Source: Agarivorans sp. Toyoura001 (GTDB lineage: Bacteria > Pseudomonadota > Gammaproteobacteria > Enterobacterales > Celerinatantimonadaceae). From it: a DNA stretch of 64,000 bases. The stretch's first letter is position 1; each line of letters begins with the position of its first letter. The translations under genes were made by a program, and so were the position numbers. The notes beneath the pieces are model-generated. The model worked only from the letters and a program-made list of their open reading frames with translations. It did not search any database and was not told where the DNA came from. Below are positions 9,260 through 17,862 of this stretch, one piece after another. Where the stretch lies: assembly GCF_005405585.1 (NCBI RefSeq), contig NZ_BJEQ01000001.1:642343-706342 (forward strand). Direction: 5' to 3'.

Positions 9260-9943
9260 CTAACAATAAGCATCAACCCAAGTAGTTACCTTGGTCGTAA
9301 ATCCTTGTTTTAGTGGCTGGCCTGAATCGGCACTCACATTAATATGGCTCGAATCTTTAGTGTCTTTAAATGCCTTCATCCCTTTTGGGTTTGCCCAGTA
9401 ATACAAACCCCAGTTAACTAAATCCCACTGTTCTTCATAAGGGTTGTGTTCGTAATCTACGTAATAAAGCGTGCCATCGCTCATTACAAAGTTATCGGGG
9501 AAATAGTCGATGTTTAATGCCTGTGGCTTTAGGGCTTTAAACATATCGCACACCTGCTCTACACATCGTGTTGGTAAAGCATCGTTAATCACTAAATCGG
9601 TGACAAGATCGCCATCAATGTAGTCTTTAACCAAGTAATTGCCTTCAAGGTTCACGTCAAGAAGCTTAGGAATGGCAATGCCCGCACTCGCCAGTTTTTG
9701 GTAGGCGGCCACTTCAAGCTCAACCTTATTGGCATCACCAAATGAATAATAGGCACATGGTTCACTGTGCATAAGTTTTACCACGTATTGCTGCTCAACA
9801 CCTTGAGCAAGATAAGAATAGCCAGACTTCCCCTTACCAAGAAACTTCACTATTTCTAGCTCACCCAGTGTTGAAGTAAGCACACAACCAAGCGCACTTG
9901 TCACATCCACTGTGTTTTCCTTAATTTTATATAGCATTAACAT
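9260..9943 (-). CDS. Small protein-kinase-like (phosphotransferase fold) protein
   Basis: This 227-residue protein looks like a minimal member of the eukaryotic-type kinase / aminoglycoside phosphotransferase fold. It has a glycine-rich loop FLGKGKSGYSYLAQG (about 34-48), a VVKLM lysine (about 56) and a catalytic-loop-like IDYFPDNFVM (about 148-157) with Asp and Asn spaced as in the superfamily. A metal-binding Asp follows in YYVDYEHNPYEEQWDL. The usual HxD histidine is replaced by isoleucine. Similar small kinases are often annotated as serine/threonine protein kinase or RIO-like. The substrate is unknown. It stands alone between a LysR gene and a divergent efflux operon. Confidence 0.7.
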   Translation of the reverse strand: MLMLYKIKENTVDVTSALGCVLTSTLGELEIVKFLGKGKSGYSYLAQGVEQQYVVKLMHSEPCAYYSFGDANKVELEVAAYQKLASAGIAIPKLLDVNLEGNYLVKDYIDGDLVTDLVINDALPTRCVEQVCDMFKALKPQALNIDYFPDNFVMSDGTLYYVDYEHNPYEEQWDLVNWGLYYWANPKGMKAFKDTKDSSHINVSADSGQPLKQGFTTKVTTWVDAYC

Positions 9944-10146
9944 AGTCTTAAGCGATAAGCAGCTTGATCAACTCATTCAAACCACTTTGTACTGCACCAT
10001 ACTCCTTTATGTCAGTACTTGTCAGCTTAGCCAAGACAAAACCTCAGCTAAGTTGCGACATTTTTGAACAGCCTCTCAGCAATATAATGGCTGCATCTGT
10101 TACCTCACTCGCTTTTTAAATTTACTGTTATTGCCAAGGACACCCC

Positions 10147-11271
10147 ATGAAAACATCGGCTGCTAAACCCATTTTAATAGCGCTAGCCTTATTGCTACTG
10201 TCGTTAACCACCGTTGTATTGATGGAGCCAGAAGCGGTGCCCGATGTTGAAAAGCCCGCCCAATATTTGCAGCTAAGTGCGCTTAAGGTTACGCCTGAAG
10301 AGTATTCGCCCACTTTAGTGTTTACCGGGATTAGCCAAGCGCGTTGGTTTAGCCAGCTTAAAGCGCAAACTCGTGGCCAAATAGTGAGCTTAGATAAGCG
10401 TATTCAACCTGGCAGTTTAGTGGTTAGCCAGCAAGAGCTGCTCAAGCTAGATCCGATTCACTTACAATCAGAGTTAAGCAGTGCTAACAGCCAAATAAAG
10501 CAGGCCGAACTTAACTATCTGCAACAAAAACACGAGCAAACCGTGGCCGTGAACATGCTCGATAAAAATAACCGCTCAGCTTTTGCGCGCAAAGAACCAC
10601 AACTGGCCGCCGCTAAGGCCGAGTTAGCGCGAGCCCAATTAGCCTACAAAAGTACTCAACAACGTTTACGTGATAGCCAAGTAAACGCGCCATTTAACGC
10701 CATTATTATGCATTCTTACGTCAGTCCTAATCAGCATATTGAGCAAGGAGAGTTACTGTTTGATCTCGCGTCCAGCGAAAGCATAGACATAAAGCTGCCA
10801 GTGTCAGATTTACACTGGCGCCGCTTGCAAGCCAGTTTAAGCGCGCCGCAAATAACCGTGGTAGATCGGCAAAATCAGCGCTGGCCGGCCACGGTGCGTT
10901 ATATTGCACCGCAGGTAGATCCCGTTACTCGCCAGCGCCAAGTGGTACTCAGTGTGGCGAACCCCTATCAACATCCACCACGTTTATTGCCCGAGCAACA
11001 AGTGAATATAGAAGTCACCTTATCGGCTCAAGCGAACGTAGTGAAACTGCCCATTAGCGCCCTTACTAAAGATGGCCAAGTATGGAGTATTAATGCCGAT
11101 AACGAACTCGCGCTAGAGCAAGTAAACATTGTGAATGAGAACGGCAACCAAGTATGGCTGCAGTTTACTCAGCAGCCCAAACAGGCGCGGGTCATTGCGT
11201 TGTTTCCATTGCAATCCATGCTGCAAGGCTTACGGGTTACCCCGCAATTTGAGCAGGAGGTAGCGCAATGA
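10147..11271 (+). CDS. RND efflux periplasmic adaptor subunit (membrane fusion protein)
   Basis: The 374-residue HlyD/AcrA-type adaptor has an N-terminal membrane anchor (ILIALALLLLSLTTVVLM, about 10-28). It then shows a lipoyl-like half (GQIVSLDKRIQPGSLVVSQQELLKLD), a coiled-coil hairpin (about 100-175, SSANSQIKQAELNYLQQKHE), the returning lipoyl half and the beta-barrel (VTRQRQVVLSVANPY). It bridges the inner-membrane pump encoded next and an outer-membrane channel not encoded here. AAGGA precedes the ATG. It overlaps the permease gene by four bases (ATGA), so the two are translationally coupled. No linked regulator is apparent. Confidence 0.92.
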   Translation: MKTSAAKPILIALALLLLSLTTVVLMEPEAVPDVEKPAQYLQLSALKVTPEEYSPTLVFTGISQARWFSQLKAQTRGQIVSLDKRIQPGSLVVSQQELLKLDPIHLQSELSSANSQIKQAELNYLQQKHEQTVAVNMLDKNNRSAFARKEPQLAAAKAELARAQLAYKSTQQRLRDSQVNAPFNAIIMHSYVSPNQHIEQGELLFDLASSESIDIKLPVSDLHWRRLQASLSAPQITVVDRQNQRWPATVRYIAPQVDPVTRQRQVVLSVANPYQHPPRLLPEQQVNIEVTLSAQANVVKLPISALTKDGQVWSINADNELALEQVNIVNENGNQVWLQFTQQPKQARVIALFPLQSMLQGLRVTPQFEQEVAQ

Positions 11272-14200
11272 GATGGCTTAGTCGTTGGTTTTTACATAAC
11301 CCCGTTGCCGCCAATTTGTTGATGCTGGCAATTGTGGTAGGTGGGCTGTTATCACTAAAACACTTACGGGTGGAGTCCTTCCCGCAAATTGCCCCTTCGA
11401 GTTTAGCGGTTACCGTGGTTTACCCCGGTGGCACCGCTCAGCAAATTGATCAAAGCGTCACCCAGCGAATAGAACAAGCAGTTAGCGATTTAAGCGGCAT
11501 TAAACAAATCGTTAGCGAATCGTCGGCGGGCGTATCTCAAGTACGTATTCGTAAAACCTCGGAAACCGATCTAAACCGCTTAGTTGAAGATGTACGTAAT
11601 CGAGTGAACGCAATTGCTAACTTTCCTGTACAAGCCGAACGCCCACAAATCAATCGCGACGAATTTACCAACTTAGCCTCGTTCATCATTATTTCTGGGC
11701 CTCGGCCAGATAAGCAATTACAGCCTATTGCTCGCCAGGTTGAATTAGCCCTAAAAAAACACCCTAACATTGCCAAGGTGAGCAACTGGGGCAGCCGTAC
11801 ACCTTTACTGGTGATTGAGCCCAAATTAAGCCAACTTAAAAACTATGGTTTAAGCATTGAAGCACTGTCGAACCGCATCGAAGCAATGTCTATTGAAACC
11901 CGCAGCGGCGAGCTAAAAAGCGCCGCGGGTCGTATTACCTTACGTGGCGACGGATATGCCGAAAACGTCAGTCAGCTAAAGCGGCTAGAAATACTGTCTA
12001 CGCCGCAGGGCAGCGTAAACTTAGCCGACGTAGCCAATATTTATCGAGACTATGAATCTAGCGGATCTATTGTTCGCAACAATGGAGAAACGGCTATTGC
12101 GCTGTTAGTAAGCACTAGCCAGCAAGACAATTTATTAGCAGTTAGTGAAGCAATTGGCGAGGTATTGGCCGAGCAGCAAGCCATACTGCCCAGCGATATA
12201 TCGCTGTCTACCATGGCCGATATGGCGCCCTATATTGAAGACCAGCTAGGTCGGTTAAGCCTCAATGCTTGGCAAGGTTTGCTAATAGTACTGGTATTGC
12301 TGGGCATATTTTTAGAGCTAAAAGTCGCCTTTTGGGTAGCGGTAGGCATACCCGTTGCGCTGCTCGGCACCTTCGCCGCTATGGGAGTGATGAACTACAG
12401 CATTAACGACATCACCTTATTTGGCATTATTTTAGTCTTAGGCATTTTAGTGGACGACGCGGTAGTAGTAGGCGAAAGCATTCACCAGCAACGAGACAAG
12501 CTCAACAACCCGCTAAAAGCGGCGTGGCGAGGATTAGAGTCGGTATCAGTAGCCACCGTATTTGGCGCACTCACCACCATGGCGGCATTTTCGCCAATGT
12601 TATGGATAGATAACGAGCTGGCTAAATTGCTCGCCAGCTTCTCTGCGGTGGTGATTTTTGCGCTAATGTTTTCACTGATCGAAAGCAAGCTGATTTTGCC
12701 CGCTCATTTGGCGGCTATTCGCTACCCAAGCAGTGCCCCCAAAAACACTAAAACCTCTTGGTTTGCAAAGCTACAACACGCCGCGCAGGCAAGTTTAACT
12801 ACCTTTAATGCTAAGCTTTACGCCCCCGTACTGCGTAGTGCCATTAACCATAAAACCGCCACCCTCATCGGCTTTTTGTCGTTAGTGATTTTAGCCTATG
12901 GATTTTGGTCTACCGGGGTCATTCGTAGCTCAGCGTTTCCCGATATTCCTGGCCGCTATATTAGCGCGAATGTAAGCTTAGAAGACGGCGCTCCCCTGCC
13001 CTTACAGCAAAAAGCCTTAACCCAGTTAGAGCAAACAGGTTTAAGACTTAATCAACAACTGCAAGATGACTATCAACTTAGCCAAGCGCCAATACAAAAT
13101 TTGCTCATTTGGTCAGACGGTTACGGCGCAATAGAAGCCACCATACAGATAAGCCAACAAGCCCTTACCCAGCTGCCTAATAATGAATTACTTAAGCGCT
13201 GGCGCAAACTTAGTGGCGAGATAGAAGGCGCTTACGCCACCGAATTTAGCGCGGGCGATGAACCTGCAGGCGGAGTATATCTGGCCATTAGCTCAAGCGA
13301 TCGCGAGCTCGCCATTATGGCCAGCAAGGCCTTGCGAGAAGAACTCAATAGCATAGCTGGGGTGCAAGATATCTACGACGATGGCCGAGGCGGCGGGCAA
13401 CAATTACGTATAGAACTCAACGAGTTTGGTCATCAACTAGGCTTAACCCAACGCAAGTTGGCTTTGTTTGCCGGAGGTGCTTTTGGCGAACGAGAAATCC
13501 ACCGTTTATTACAACAAGGCCAAGAAACCAAAGTAGTAGTGCGCTATGGCGAAGCACACAAAACCACCCCGCAACAATTGCTGCAAACCAACATATTTTT
13601 AGACAGTGGCGAGTCAGTGATGCTGGCCGATGTGGCTAGCTTTCATTATCAACAACAACCCGACAGCTTATACCGACTTAACCGCGAACAAGTGGTTAAT
13701 TTACGCTGGCGACAAGACCGCAGTGTTCAATCACCCGAAGAAGTGCTAGCTAAAATAGCGCCCAGTTTTAGCGAAATAGAACAGCGTTTTCTCGGTGTAA
13801 AAATTAAACCCAGCGGAGAATTTGAAGAACTCGGTGAAGCACAAGCCGGCTTTAAAGAAGCGATGATAATGACCTTGCTGGCAATATACGTATTGCTCGC
13901 GGTGCCGCTTAAATCCTACTGGCAACCATTAATAATAATGATGGTGATCCCCTTTGGGTTTGCTGGCGCTATATTTGGCCATGGCATGATGAACCTGCCA
14001 CTTAGCATTTTGTCGATGTTTGGCATGATGGCCATGACCGGCATTGTGGTTAATGACTCCTTGGTATTAATCACGCGCTTCAACCAGTTTTATCGAGGGG
14101 GTATGCCACTTAAACAAGCCTTAGTAGAAGCTGGCACCAGCCGCTTAAGGGCTATTTTCCTTACCACTATCACCACCGTATGTGGTTTGTTACCTTTGCT

Positions 14201-14372
14201 ACTAGAAAGCTCAGAACAGGCGCAATACTTAAAGCCTGCTGCGGTATCTTTAGTCTTTGGCGAGCTGTTTGCTACTGGCGTCACCTTGGTGATAATCCCA
14301 GTATTGCTGGCGGTATTCACCCGTAAAGAGCAGTTAACCCTACCCCCTAAAACCGTGGTATTTAACTCATAA
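11268..14372 (+). CDS. RND family efflux permease (AcrB/HAE-like)
   Basis: At 1034 residues this is a full-length RND pump. It has 12 predicted membrane segments, a first helix at about 12-30, and two large periplasmic loops. The TM4 proton-relay motif GILVDDAVVVGESI (about 389-402) keeps both aspartates, and the C-terminal half has the matching GIVVNDSLVLI. It should export hydrophobic or cationic compounds by proton antiport together with the adaptor it overlaps. The outer-membrane factor is presumably a shared TolC elsewhere. The substrate cannot be inferred. A hairpin follows the stop codon. Confidence 0.95.
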   Translation: MRWLSRWFLHNPVAANLLMLAIVVGGLLSLKHLRVESFPQIAPSSLAVTVVYPGGTAQQIDQSVTQRIEQAVSDLSGIKQIVSESSAGVSQVRIRKTSETDLNRLVEDVRNRVNAIANFPVQAERPQINRDEFTNLASFIIISGPRPDKQLQPIARQVELALKKHPNIAKVSNWGSRTPLLVIEPKLSQLKNYGLSIEALSNRIEAMSIETRSGELKSAAGRITLRGDGYAENVSQLKRLEILSTPQGSVNLADVANIYRDYESSGSIVRNNGETAIALLVSTSQQDNLLAVSEAIGEVLAEQQAILPSDISLSTMADMAPYIEDQLGRLSLNAWQGLLIVLVLLGIFLELKVAFWVAVGIPVALLGTFAAMGVMNYSINDITLFGIILVLGILVDDAVVVGESIHQQRDKLNNPLKAAWRGLESVSVATVFGALTTMAAFSPMLWIDNELAKLLASFSAVVIFALMFSLIESKLILPAHLAAIRYPSSAPKNTKTSWFAKLQHAAQASLTTFNAKLYAPVLRSAINHKTATLIGFLSLVILAYGFWSTGVIRSSAFPDIPGRYISANVSLEDGAPLPLQQKALTQLEQTGLRLNQQLQDDYQLSQAPIQNLLIWSDGYGAIEATIQISQQALTQLPNNELLKRWRKLSGEIEGAYATEFSAGDEPAGGVYLAISSSDRELAIMASKALREELNSIAGVQDIYDDGRGGGQQLRIELNEFGHQLGLTQRKLALFAGGAFGEREIHRLLQQGQETKVVVRYGEAHKTTPQQLLQTNIFLDSGESVMLADVASFHYQQQPDSLYRLNREQVVNLRWRQDRSVQSPEEVLAKIAPSFSEIEQRFLGVKIKPSGEFEELGEAQAGFKEAMIMTLLAIYVLLAVPLKSYWQPLIIMMVIPFGFAGAIFGHGMMNLPLSILSMFGMMAMTGIVVNDSLVLITRFNQFYRGGMPLKQALVEAGTSRLRAIFLTTITTVCGLLPLLLESSEQAQYLKPAAVSLVFGELFATGVTLVIIPVLLAVFTRKEQLTLPPKTVVFNS

Positions 14373-14382
14373 GAAAATTGTT

Positions 14383-14404
14383 CTGGCCGAGTACGCTCGG
14401 CCAG
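14383..14404. terminator. Hairpin between the efflux operon and ybjQ
   Basis: A perfect 9-bp stem CTGGCCGAG/CTCGGCCAG with a TACG loop lies between convergent stop codons. On the minus strand it is followed by AACAATTTTC, so it probably serves ybjQ better than the efflux operon. Confidence 0.6.
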
Positions 14405-14410
14405 CAGGGC

Positions 14411-14728
14411 TTACACCGCTAGCTTAACCGCTGTACCAAACACCATAATTTCAGAAGACCCATCCATAATGGCACTGGTGGTAAAACGAATACCCACCAC
14501 CGCATCAGCACCTTTCTCTTTAGCACTTTCAACCATCCGTTGAATCGCCACGTCTCGTGCTTCACTCAGCATCTCGGTATAGCCACGAATTTCGCCGCCT
14601 ACAATGCTTTTAAATCCCGCCATTATGTCGCGACCAATATGTTTAGACTGCACCACACTGCCGGTGACTACGCCCAATACTTCGCGGGTAGGTTTACCGG
14701 CTATGCTGTCTGTTGTTGAAAAGATCAT
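14411..14728 (-). CDS. ybjQ: YbjQ family (UPF0145, heavy-metal-binding domain) protein
   Basis: This 105-residue protein matches the UPF0145/YbjQ family over its full length: a TREVLGVVTGSVVQS beginning, GGEIRGYTEMLSEARDVAIQRM in the middle and GADAVVGIRFTTSAIM near the end. These small pentamer-forming proteins have no proven function, although some are annotated as heavy-metal-binding. It is a single gene convergent with the efflux operon. Confidence 0.9.
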   Translation of the reverse strand: MIFSTTDSIAGKPTREVLGVVTGSVVQSKHIGRDIMAGFKSIVGGEIRGYTEMLSEARDVAIQRMVESAKEKGADAVVGIRFTTSAIMDGSSEIMVFGTAVKLAV

Positions 14729-15155
14729 CTTGATTCCTTAAATGGGCTTACCTATTTATGTTCATTGGCATGATAGCTTAAAAACAAAGCCTGCTTTACT
14801 TTCAGCCAAGTTTCCGTTTGATTAGCTCACAAAGCATTATCTTCAAAACGTGCTTAGAATAATCCGTTGCTTCCAACAGAGGCAGTGCAAAGGTCAATCT
14901 CCAATGACTAAGTGTTTTTGCCCCATTACGAGTTTCAAGCCTAAAATAGCTCAAACTAAATCTTCGTATTTGCAGCAAATTTTTCTCATATCTGGCGATA
15001 AGCTTAATACGTATTTCAACATCTATATTGACTCCCTTATTACTAGCCTGATAGCATCACGGCCTTATTGACTCTTAAGTCAATCTTTATCAAATAAGCA
15101 AGCAAGGAATCGCATGTTTAAGTCAGTAAATCGATAGCGTGTTTGAGAGGCACTA
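14729..15155. other. Intergenic region upstream of the toxin-like locus
   Basis: These 427 bases separate the divergently read ybjQ and the toxin-like gene. I see no believable gene: a 73-codon open frame at 14850-15071 has no SD and an implausible composition. AT content rises towards the toxin-like gene. The only clear signal is GAGAGG, the SD for the gene at 15156. Confidence 0.5.
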
Positions 15156-16481
15156 ATGCATCCAAACGCTAACCCCTTCGAGCAATCTAAGTTTAATCAA
15201 ACCCTGTTAGTTGACGCTTTTGGCCAGTCCTATATGTTTTTGCCAAGGCATGTAAGTCAAATGGAAAACCTAGGTGAACTCGTCAATCACAGCATCGATA
15301 TTTATTGGGCGCAGTCCTTACTGCAAAACCATAGCCCTATGTGGGGCTGTCAATTTGATTTAAATAAACTGTACTTTCAGGTGTCTGGCGATTACATGGC
15401 CAGCCACAAAAGCTTGCAGCAAAAAATTGACTGGCTAAGCAATGGCATTGTGAACGGTGAAGTTAAGGTACTTAAAGGTTCAAACTTTACGCCGCCACCG
15501 CCTTCTAATATGGAAGGAGGCATGCCTGTTGCCACCTTGCCTACAAAGGTAGTTGCTCGAAAAGCTCCCACTCCAGAACCGTTAGGTCAAGGCGGTACAG
15601 TAGAACAACAAATAGATAAACCTACGGGTGCAGAAGTGCCTAAAAATAATCAGTTTACTAAGGACATCGAGGCTCTTGTTGATCCACTTAAGGGGGTACC
15701 ACCAAAGTCATTAAGTGATGCTGTAAATCGATTAAAAGACGCAGGAAGAGAGCTTGAAAAGAATGGGTATCAACCAAGGTACTCAGACGCTGAGATTAAA
15801 ACTATGGCTGCTTTAGGAGAGATACCAAAAGATCGGTTCTTAGTGCGTTTTTCTAATGCACCAAGCAGCGAAGCCGACCCTATTGGACACAAGCGAGATT
15901 CCGGCAGACATCCTCTATGGATGAGCTCCTTCGATCAAGTTGAAAAAGCTGATACTGACCCAGCTGTAATAGCGGACGTATTTGGAACAAATTTTGATCC
16001 AAATGAGAAATATGTAATGTATGTAATTGATACCCAAGCAATGCCTACTGATGCTTTCGTACCAACCTTTGATAATATGAAAGAAAAGCTAGGAAAAGAT
16101 TTCTTGGGCCAAATACCCCAAGGGCAAATAGACCGTATAATGACCCCCGAATACTCCAAAAAATTTAGAGGTCACTGGAACGAGTTTAATTCTTCACTAA
16201 ATGCGGAAGGAAAGCACTGGTCTAAAAGTTTTGAGTCAGATGAAGCCGAAGCTTTTGCCTGTAAATATTTTGAGGACCCTCAAGATGCACAAGACTTTAT
16301 CAATAGGCAAGAAGTATTATCAGAAATAGGCGCTTGGGAAATATTTACAGGAAAAGGGTATACAGAAATGAGCTCAAGCCCCAACGCTGGTGCGCTTGAA
16401 ATGCTTGATATACAAAACAACCCTGACTCTATTGAATCCCTAGTTTCCGAAGGGAAAATAGAAAAAATAAAACTAAACTAA
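15156..16481 (+). CDS. Putative modular toxin with unrecognised C-terminal domain
   Basis: I do not recognise this 441-residue protein as a named family, but it is modular. Residues 1-107 form a compact N-terminal domain (LLVDAFGQSYMFLPRHVSQM). Residues 110-165 are a Pro/Gly/Thr-rich low-complexity linker (FTPPPPSNMEGGMP, APTPEPLGQGG). Residues 165-441 form a charged C-terminal domain, more AT-rich in its coding sequence. This layout and the following small gene fit a polymorphic or secreted toxin with its immunity gene. The C-terminal module has FLVRFSN (R231), KYVMYVIDT (285-293) and a motif NRQEVLSEIGAWEIFTGKGYT (383-403) that recurs in the fragment at 16952-17137. The R231 region and the late glutamates loosely recall cholera-toxin-like ADP-ribosyltransferases, but that is speculative. 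There is no signal peptide; delivery would need a secretion system not seen here. Confidence 0.6.
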   Translation: MHPNANPFEQSKFNQTLLVDAFGQSYMFLPRHVSQMENLGELVNHSIDIYWAQSLLQNHSPMWGCQFDLNKLYFQVSGDYMASHKSLQQKIDWLSNGIVNGEVKVLKGSNFTPPPPSNMEGGMPVATLPTKVVARKAPTPEPLGQGGTVEQQIDKPTGAEVPKNNQFTKDIEALVDPLKGVPPKSLSDAVNRLKDAGRELEKNGYQPRYSDAEIKTMAALGEIPKDRFLVRFSNAPSSEADPIGHKRDSGRHPLWMSSFDQVEKADTDPAVIADVFGTNFDPNEKYVMYVIDTQAMPTDAFVPTFDNMKEKLGKDFLGQIPQGQIDRIMTPEYSKKFRGHWNEFNSSLNAEGKHWSKSFESDEAEAFACKYFEDPQDAQDFINRQEVLSEIGAWEIFTGKGYTEMSSSPNAGALEMLDIQNNPDSIESLVSEGKIEKIKLN

Positions 16482-16491
16482 AGAGATTACC

Positions 16492-16947
16492 ATGAAATTT
16501 GATCTAGCTGGATCCAATGCTTATTCTCAGTCTTTTGAAGAGCTATCTAGAGTCTCTAGCAATGAAGGTAAAGATGAAGTTGTTTACTATAAGGCAAAAG
16601 GCTATTTAATAGTTTACAGAGTTAGTCGAGGAATTAACAATGACACAGAGAACCAAACTGAGATACCGTTATCAGCGCTACCGTGGATAATTCAATCTAT
16701 CACCTCTGATTTTTGGAATGAAAATATACCAAAAACACAGCACACCACTCAAAGCTCGTTTGATAATGAAAACATTGTATTGTGTCGTAGCATGAATGCA
16801 GGGGCTTTCGCTGAAAAAGGTTTTAAGATTTATAATAAATCGAGAACTAGCCATATCATGAGCAGTAGACCTCAAGCCTTTCAAATCACAGACAACCAAG
16901 TTAAAAGTATATTAATTCCCATTAATGACTCCTTACTAAAAGTCTAG
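16492..16947 (+). CDS. Putative immunity protein for the upstream toxin-like protein
   Basis: A 151-residue soluble, cysteine-poor protein of no recognised family begins ten bases after the toxin-like gene stops, with an AAAGAGATTACC leader before its ATG. It lacks a signal peptide and membrane segments. A small gene directly behind a modular toxin, with the same AT-rich composition, is the usual arrangement for a cognate immunity gene. That is the only basis for the call; no immunity family signature was identified. Confidence 0.5.
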   Translation: MKFDLAGSNAYSQSFEELSRVSSNEGKDEVVYYKAKGYLIVYRVSRGINNDTENQTEIPLSALPWIIQSITSDFWNENIPKTQHTTQSSFDNENIVLCRSMNAGAFAEKGFKIYNKSRTSHIMSSRPQAFQITDNQVKSILIPINDSLLKV

Positions 16948-16951
16948 ATAA

Positions 16952-17137
16952 ATCAGATTTCAGATGATTTCTGCATTTTATCAGTATCAAAAAAGTGATG
17001 CTGATATAGCTAAATTATTGAGCGACAGGCATCAAATTGCTAAAGATATTACTGCGTGGGAGATATTTTCTGGCAATGGTATGACTCGTGATACCAATAT
17101 TGCTAGTCACATAGCCTATGTCCCAGTACAAGCTTGA
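16952..17137 (+). pseudogene. Truncated C-terminal remnant of a second, related toxin
   Basis: An open stretch without an SD (first ATG 16964, TGA 17135-17137) encodes SDRHQIAKDITAWEIFSGNGMTRDTN. This aligns with NRQEVLSEIGAWEIFTGKGYTEM at residues 383-405 of the intact toxin-like protein, sharing an AWEIF core, then G-x-G and a Thr. Only about 60 codons of the C-terminus are left. The best reading is the 3' end of a displaced toxin cassette whose own N-terminal part has been lost. The small membrane-protein gene that follows could be its former partner. Confidence 0.6.
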
Positions 17138-17199
17138 TACAGATAACCGAGTAGTTTTGTACTACTCGCAAGCTACTTTTTAGGTCGAAGGAGGGGGAA

Positions 17200-17508
17200 A
17201 TGTCTCTTTGGGTTGTAATATTATTTTCATTTATTCAATTTACCTTCGGTGGAGCTTTGGGCTTTGGCTTAATATTCATGGCCTCCGCTGTAAGAGGGTA
17301 TACGATATCGCAATTTGCCGAGTCATTAACTGTTGCGCTTTGGTTTATTTACTGCATATCGTTGGTTTTAAGTATTAGTCTTGTAATATATGCCTACATA
17401 AAAGGTTGGGGTACAACATCTTATTTTTGGTTTGCTGTACCTTGGCTTTTGCTGATCGTTATGATCACCTATTGGAAGTTTTCGTTAGTTAAAATAGTCA
17501 TAGATTAA
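17200..17508 (+). CDS. Small membrane protein, possible orphan immunity protein
   Basis: The 102-residue product is almost entirely hydrophobic, with three predicted membrane segments (about 4-28, 44-66 and 76-96). It has an unusually strong SD (GAAGGAGGGGG) seven bases before the ATG, so it is surely translated. I recognise no family. Its position behind the truncated toxin remnant suggests an immunity gene retained after its toxin was lost, but a different membrane role is equally possible. Confidence 0.55.
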   Translation: MSLWVVILFSFIQFTFGGALGFGLIFMASAVRGYTISQFAESLTVALWFIYCISLVLSISLVIYAYIKGWGTTSYFWFAVPWLLLIVMITYWKFSLVKIVID

Positions 17509-17862
17509 AAATAGGTTTCATACTGCTTTCAGTAATTTTAGTATCAGTTTGGTGTTCTTTCTTTTATCAGTAAGCGCACCTAATAGCAGGTGCAAATTCC
17601 AATTCTTCCATACTTACGCTAATCCGAAGCACCGATATTAGTTTAAATAGTCTAAAACGTTTTTGTCCAAAAATAAGTTAGCCATTAGCCTAGGTAAACC
17701 TAGATTCATTAATTTGGCAGTTCTAAAGGCATAAAAAAAGCTGCACCAATACTAGTGCAGCTACAGTCAAATAAGACCCAAGGTTTCAGCTTGCGCTGAG
17801 TGTGGAGAGAGTACTTACGTACAAGGACAGCTAAGTCCCAACGGGTGTAAACCCACGAGCCC
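17509..17862. other. Intergenic region between the toxin-like locus and hutZ
   Basis: These 354 bases hold no convincing gene. They contain the minus-strand terminator hairpin at 17732-17762. A second small hairpin, CGAGC/GCTCG, spans the hutZ stop codon (17856-17871) and is followed by a T-run on the plus strand, so it could stop transcription arriving from the toxin-like locus. Confidence 0.5.
17732..17762 (-). terminator. Rho-independent terminator for hutXZ
   Basis: An 8-bp stem AGCTGCAC/GTGCAGCT with an 8-base loop is followed on the minus strand by seven T residues. It lies about 100 bases past the hutZ stop codon. Confidence 0.75.

Noticed and set aside
10128..10313. Short antisense open frames inside the efflux, chemoreceptor and heme genes
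   Set aside because: They are complementary-frame shadows of well-supported genes, with no SD or domain of their own.
14850..15071. 73-codon open frame upstream of the toxin-like gene
   Set aside because: It has no SD, an unnatural composition and no visible domain; the region looks non-coding.
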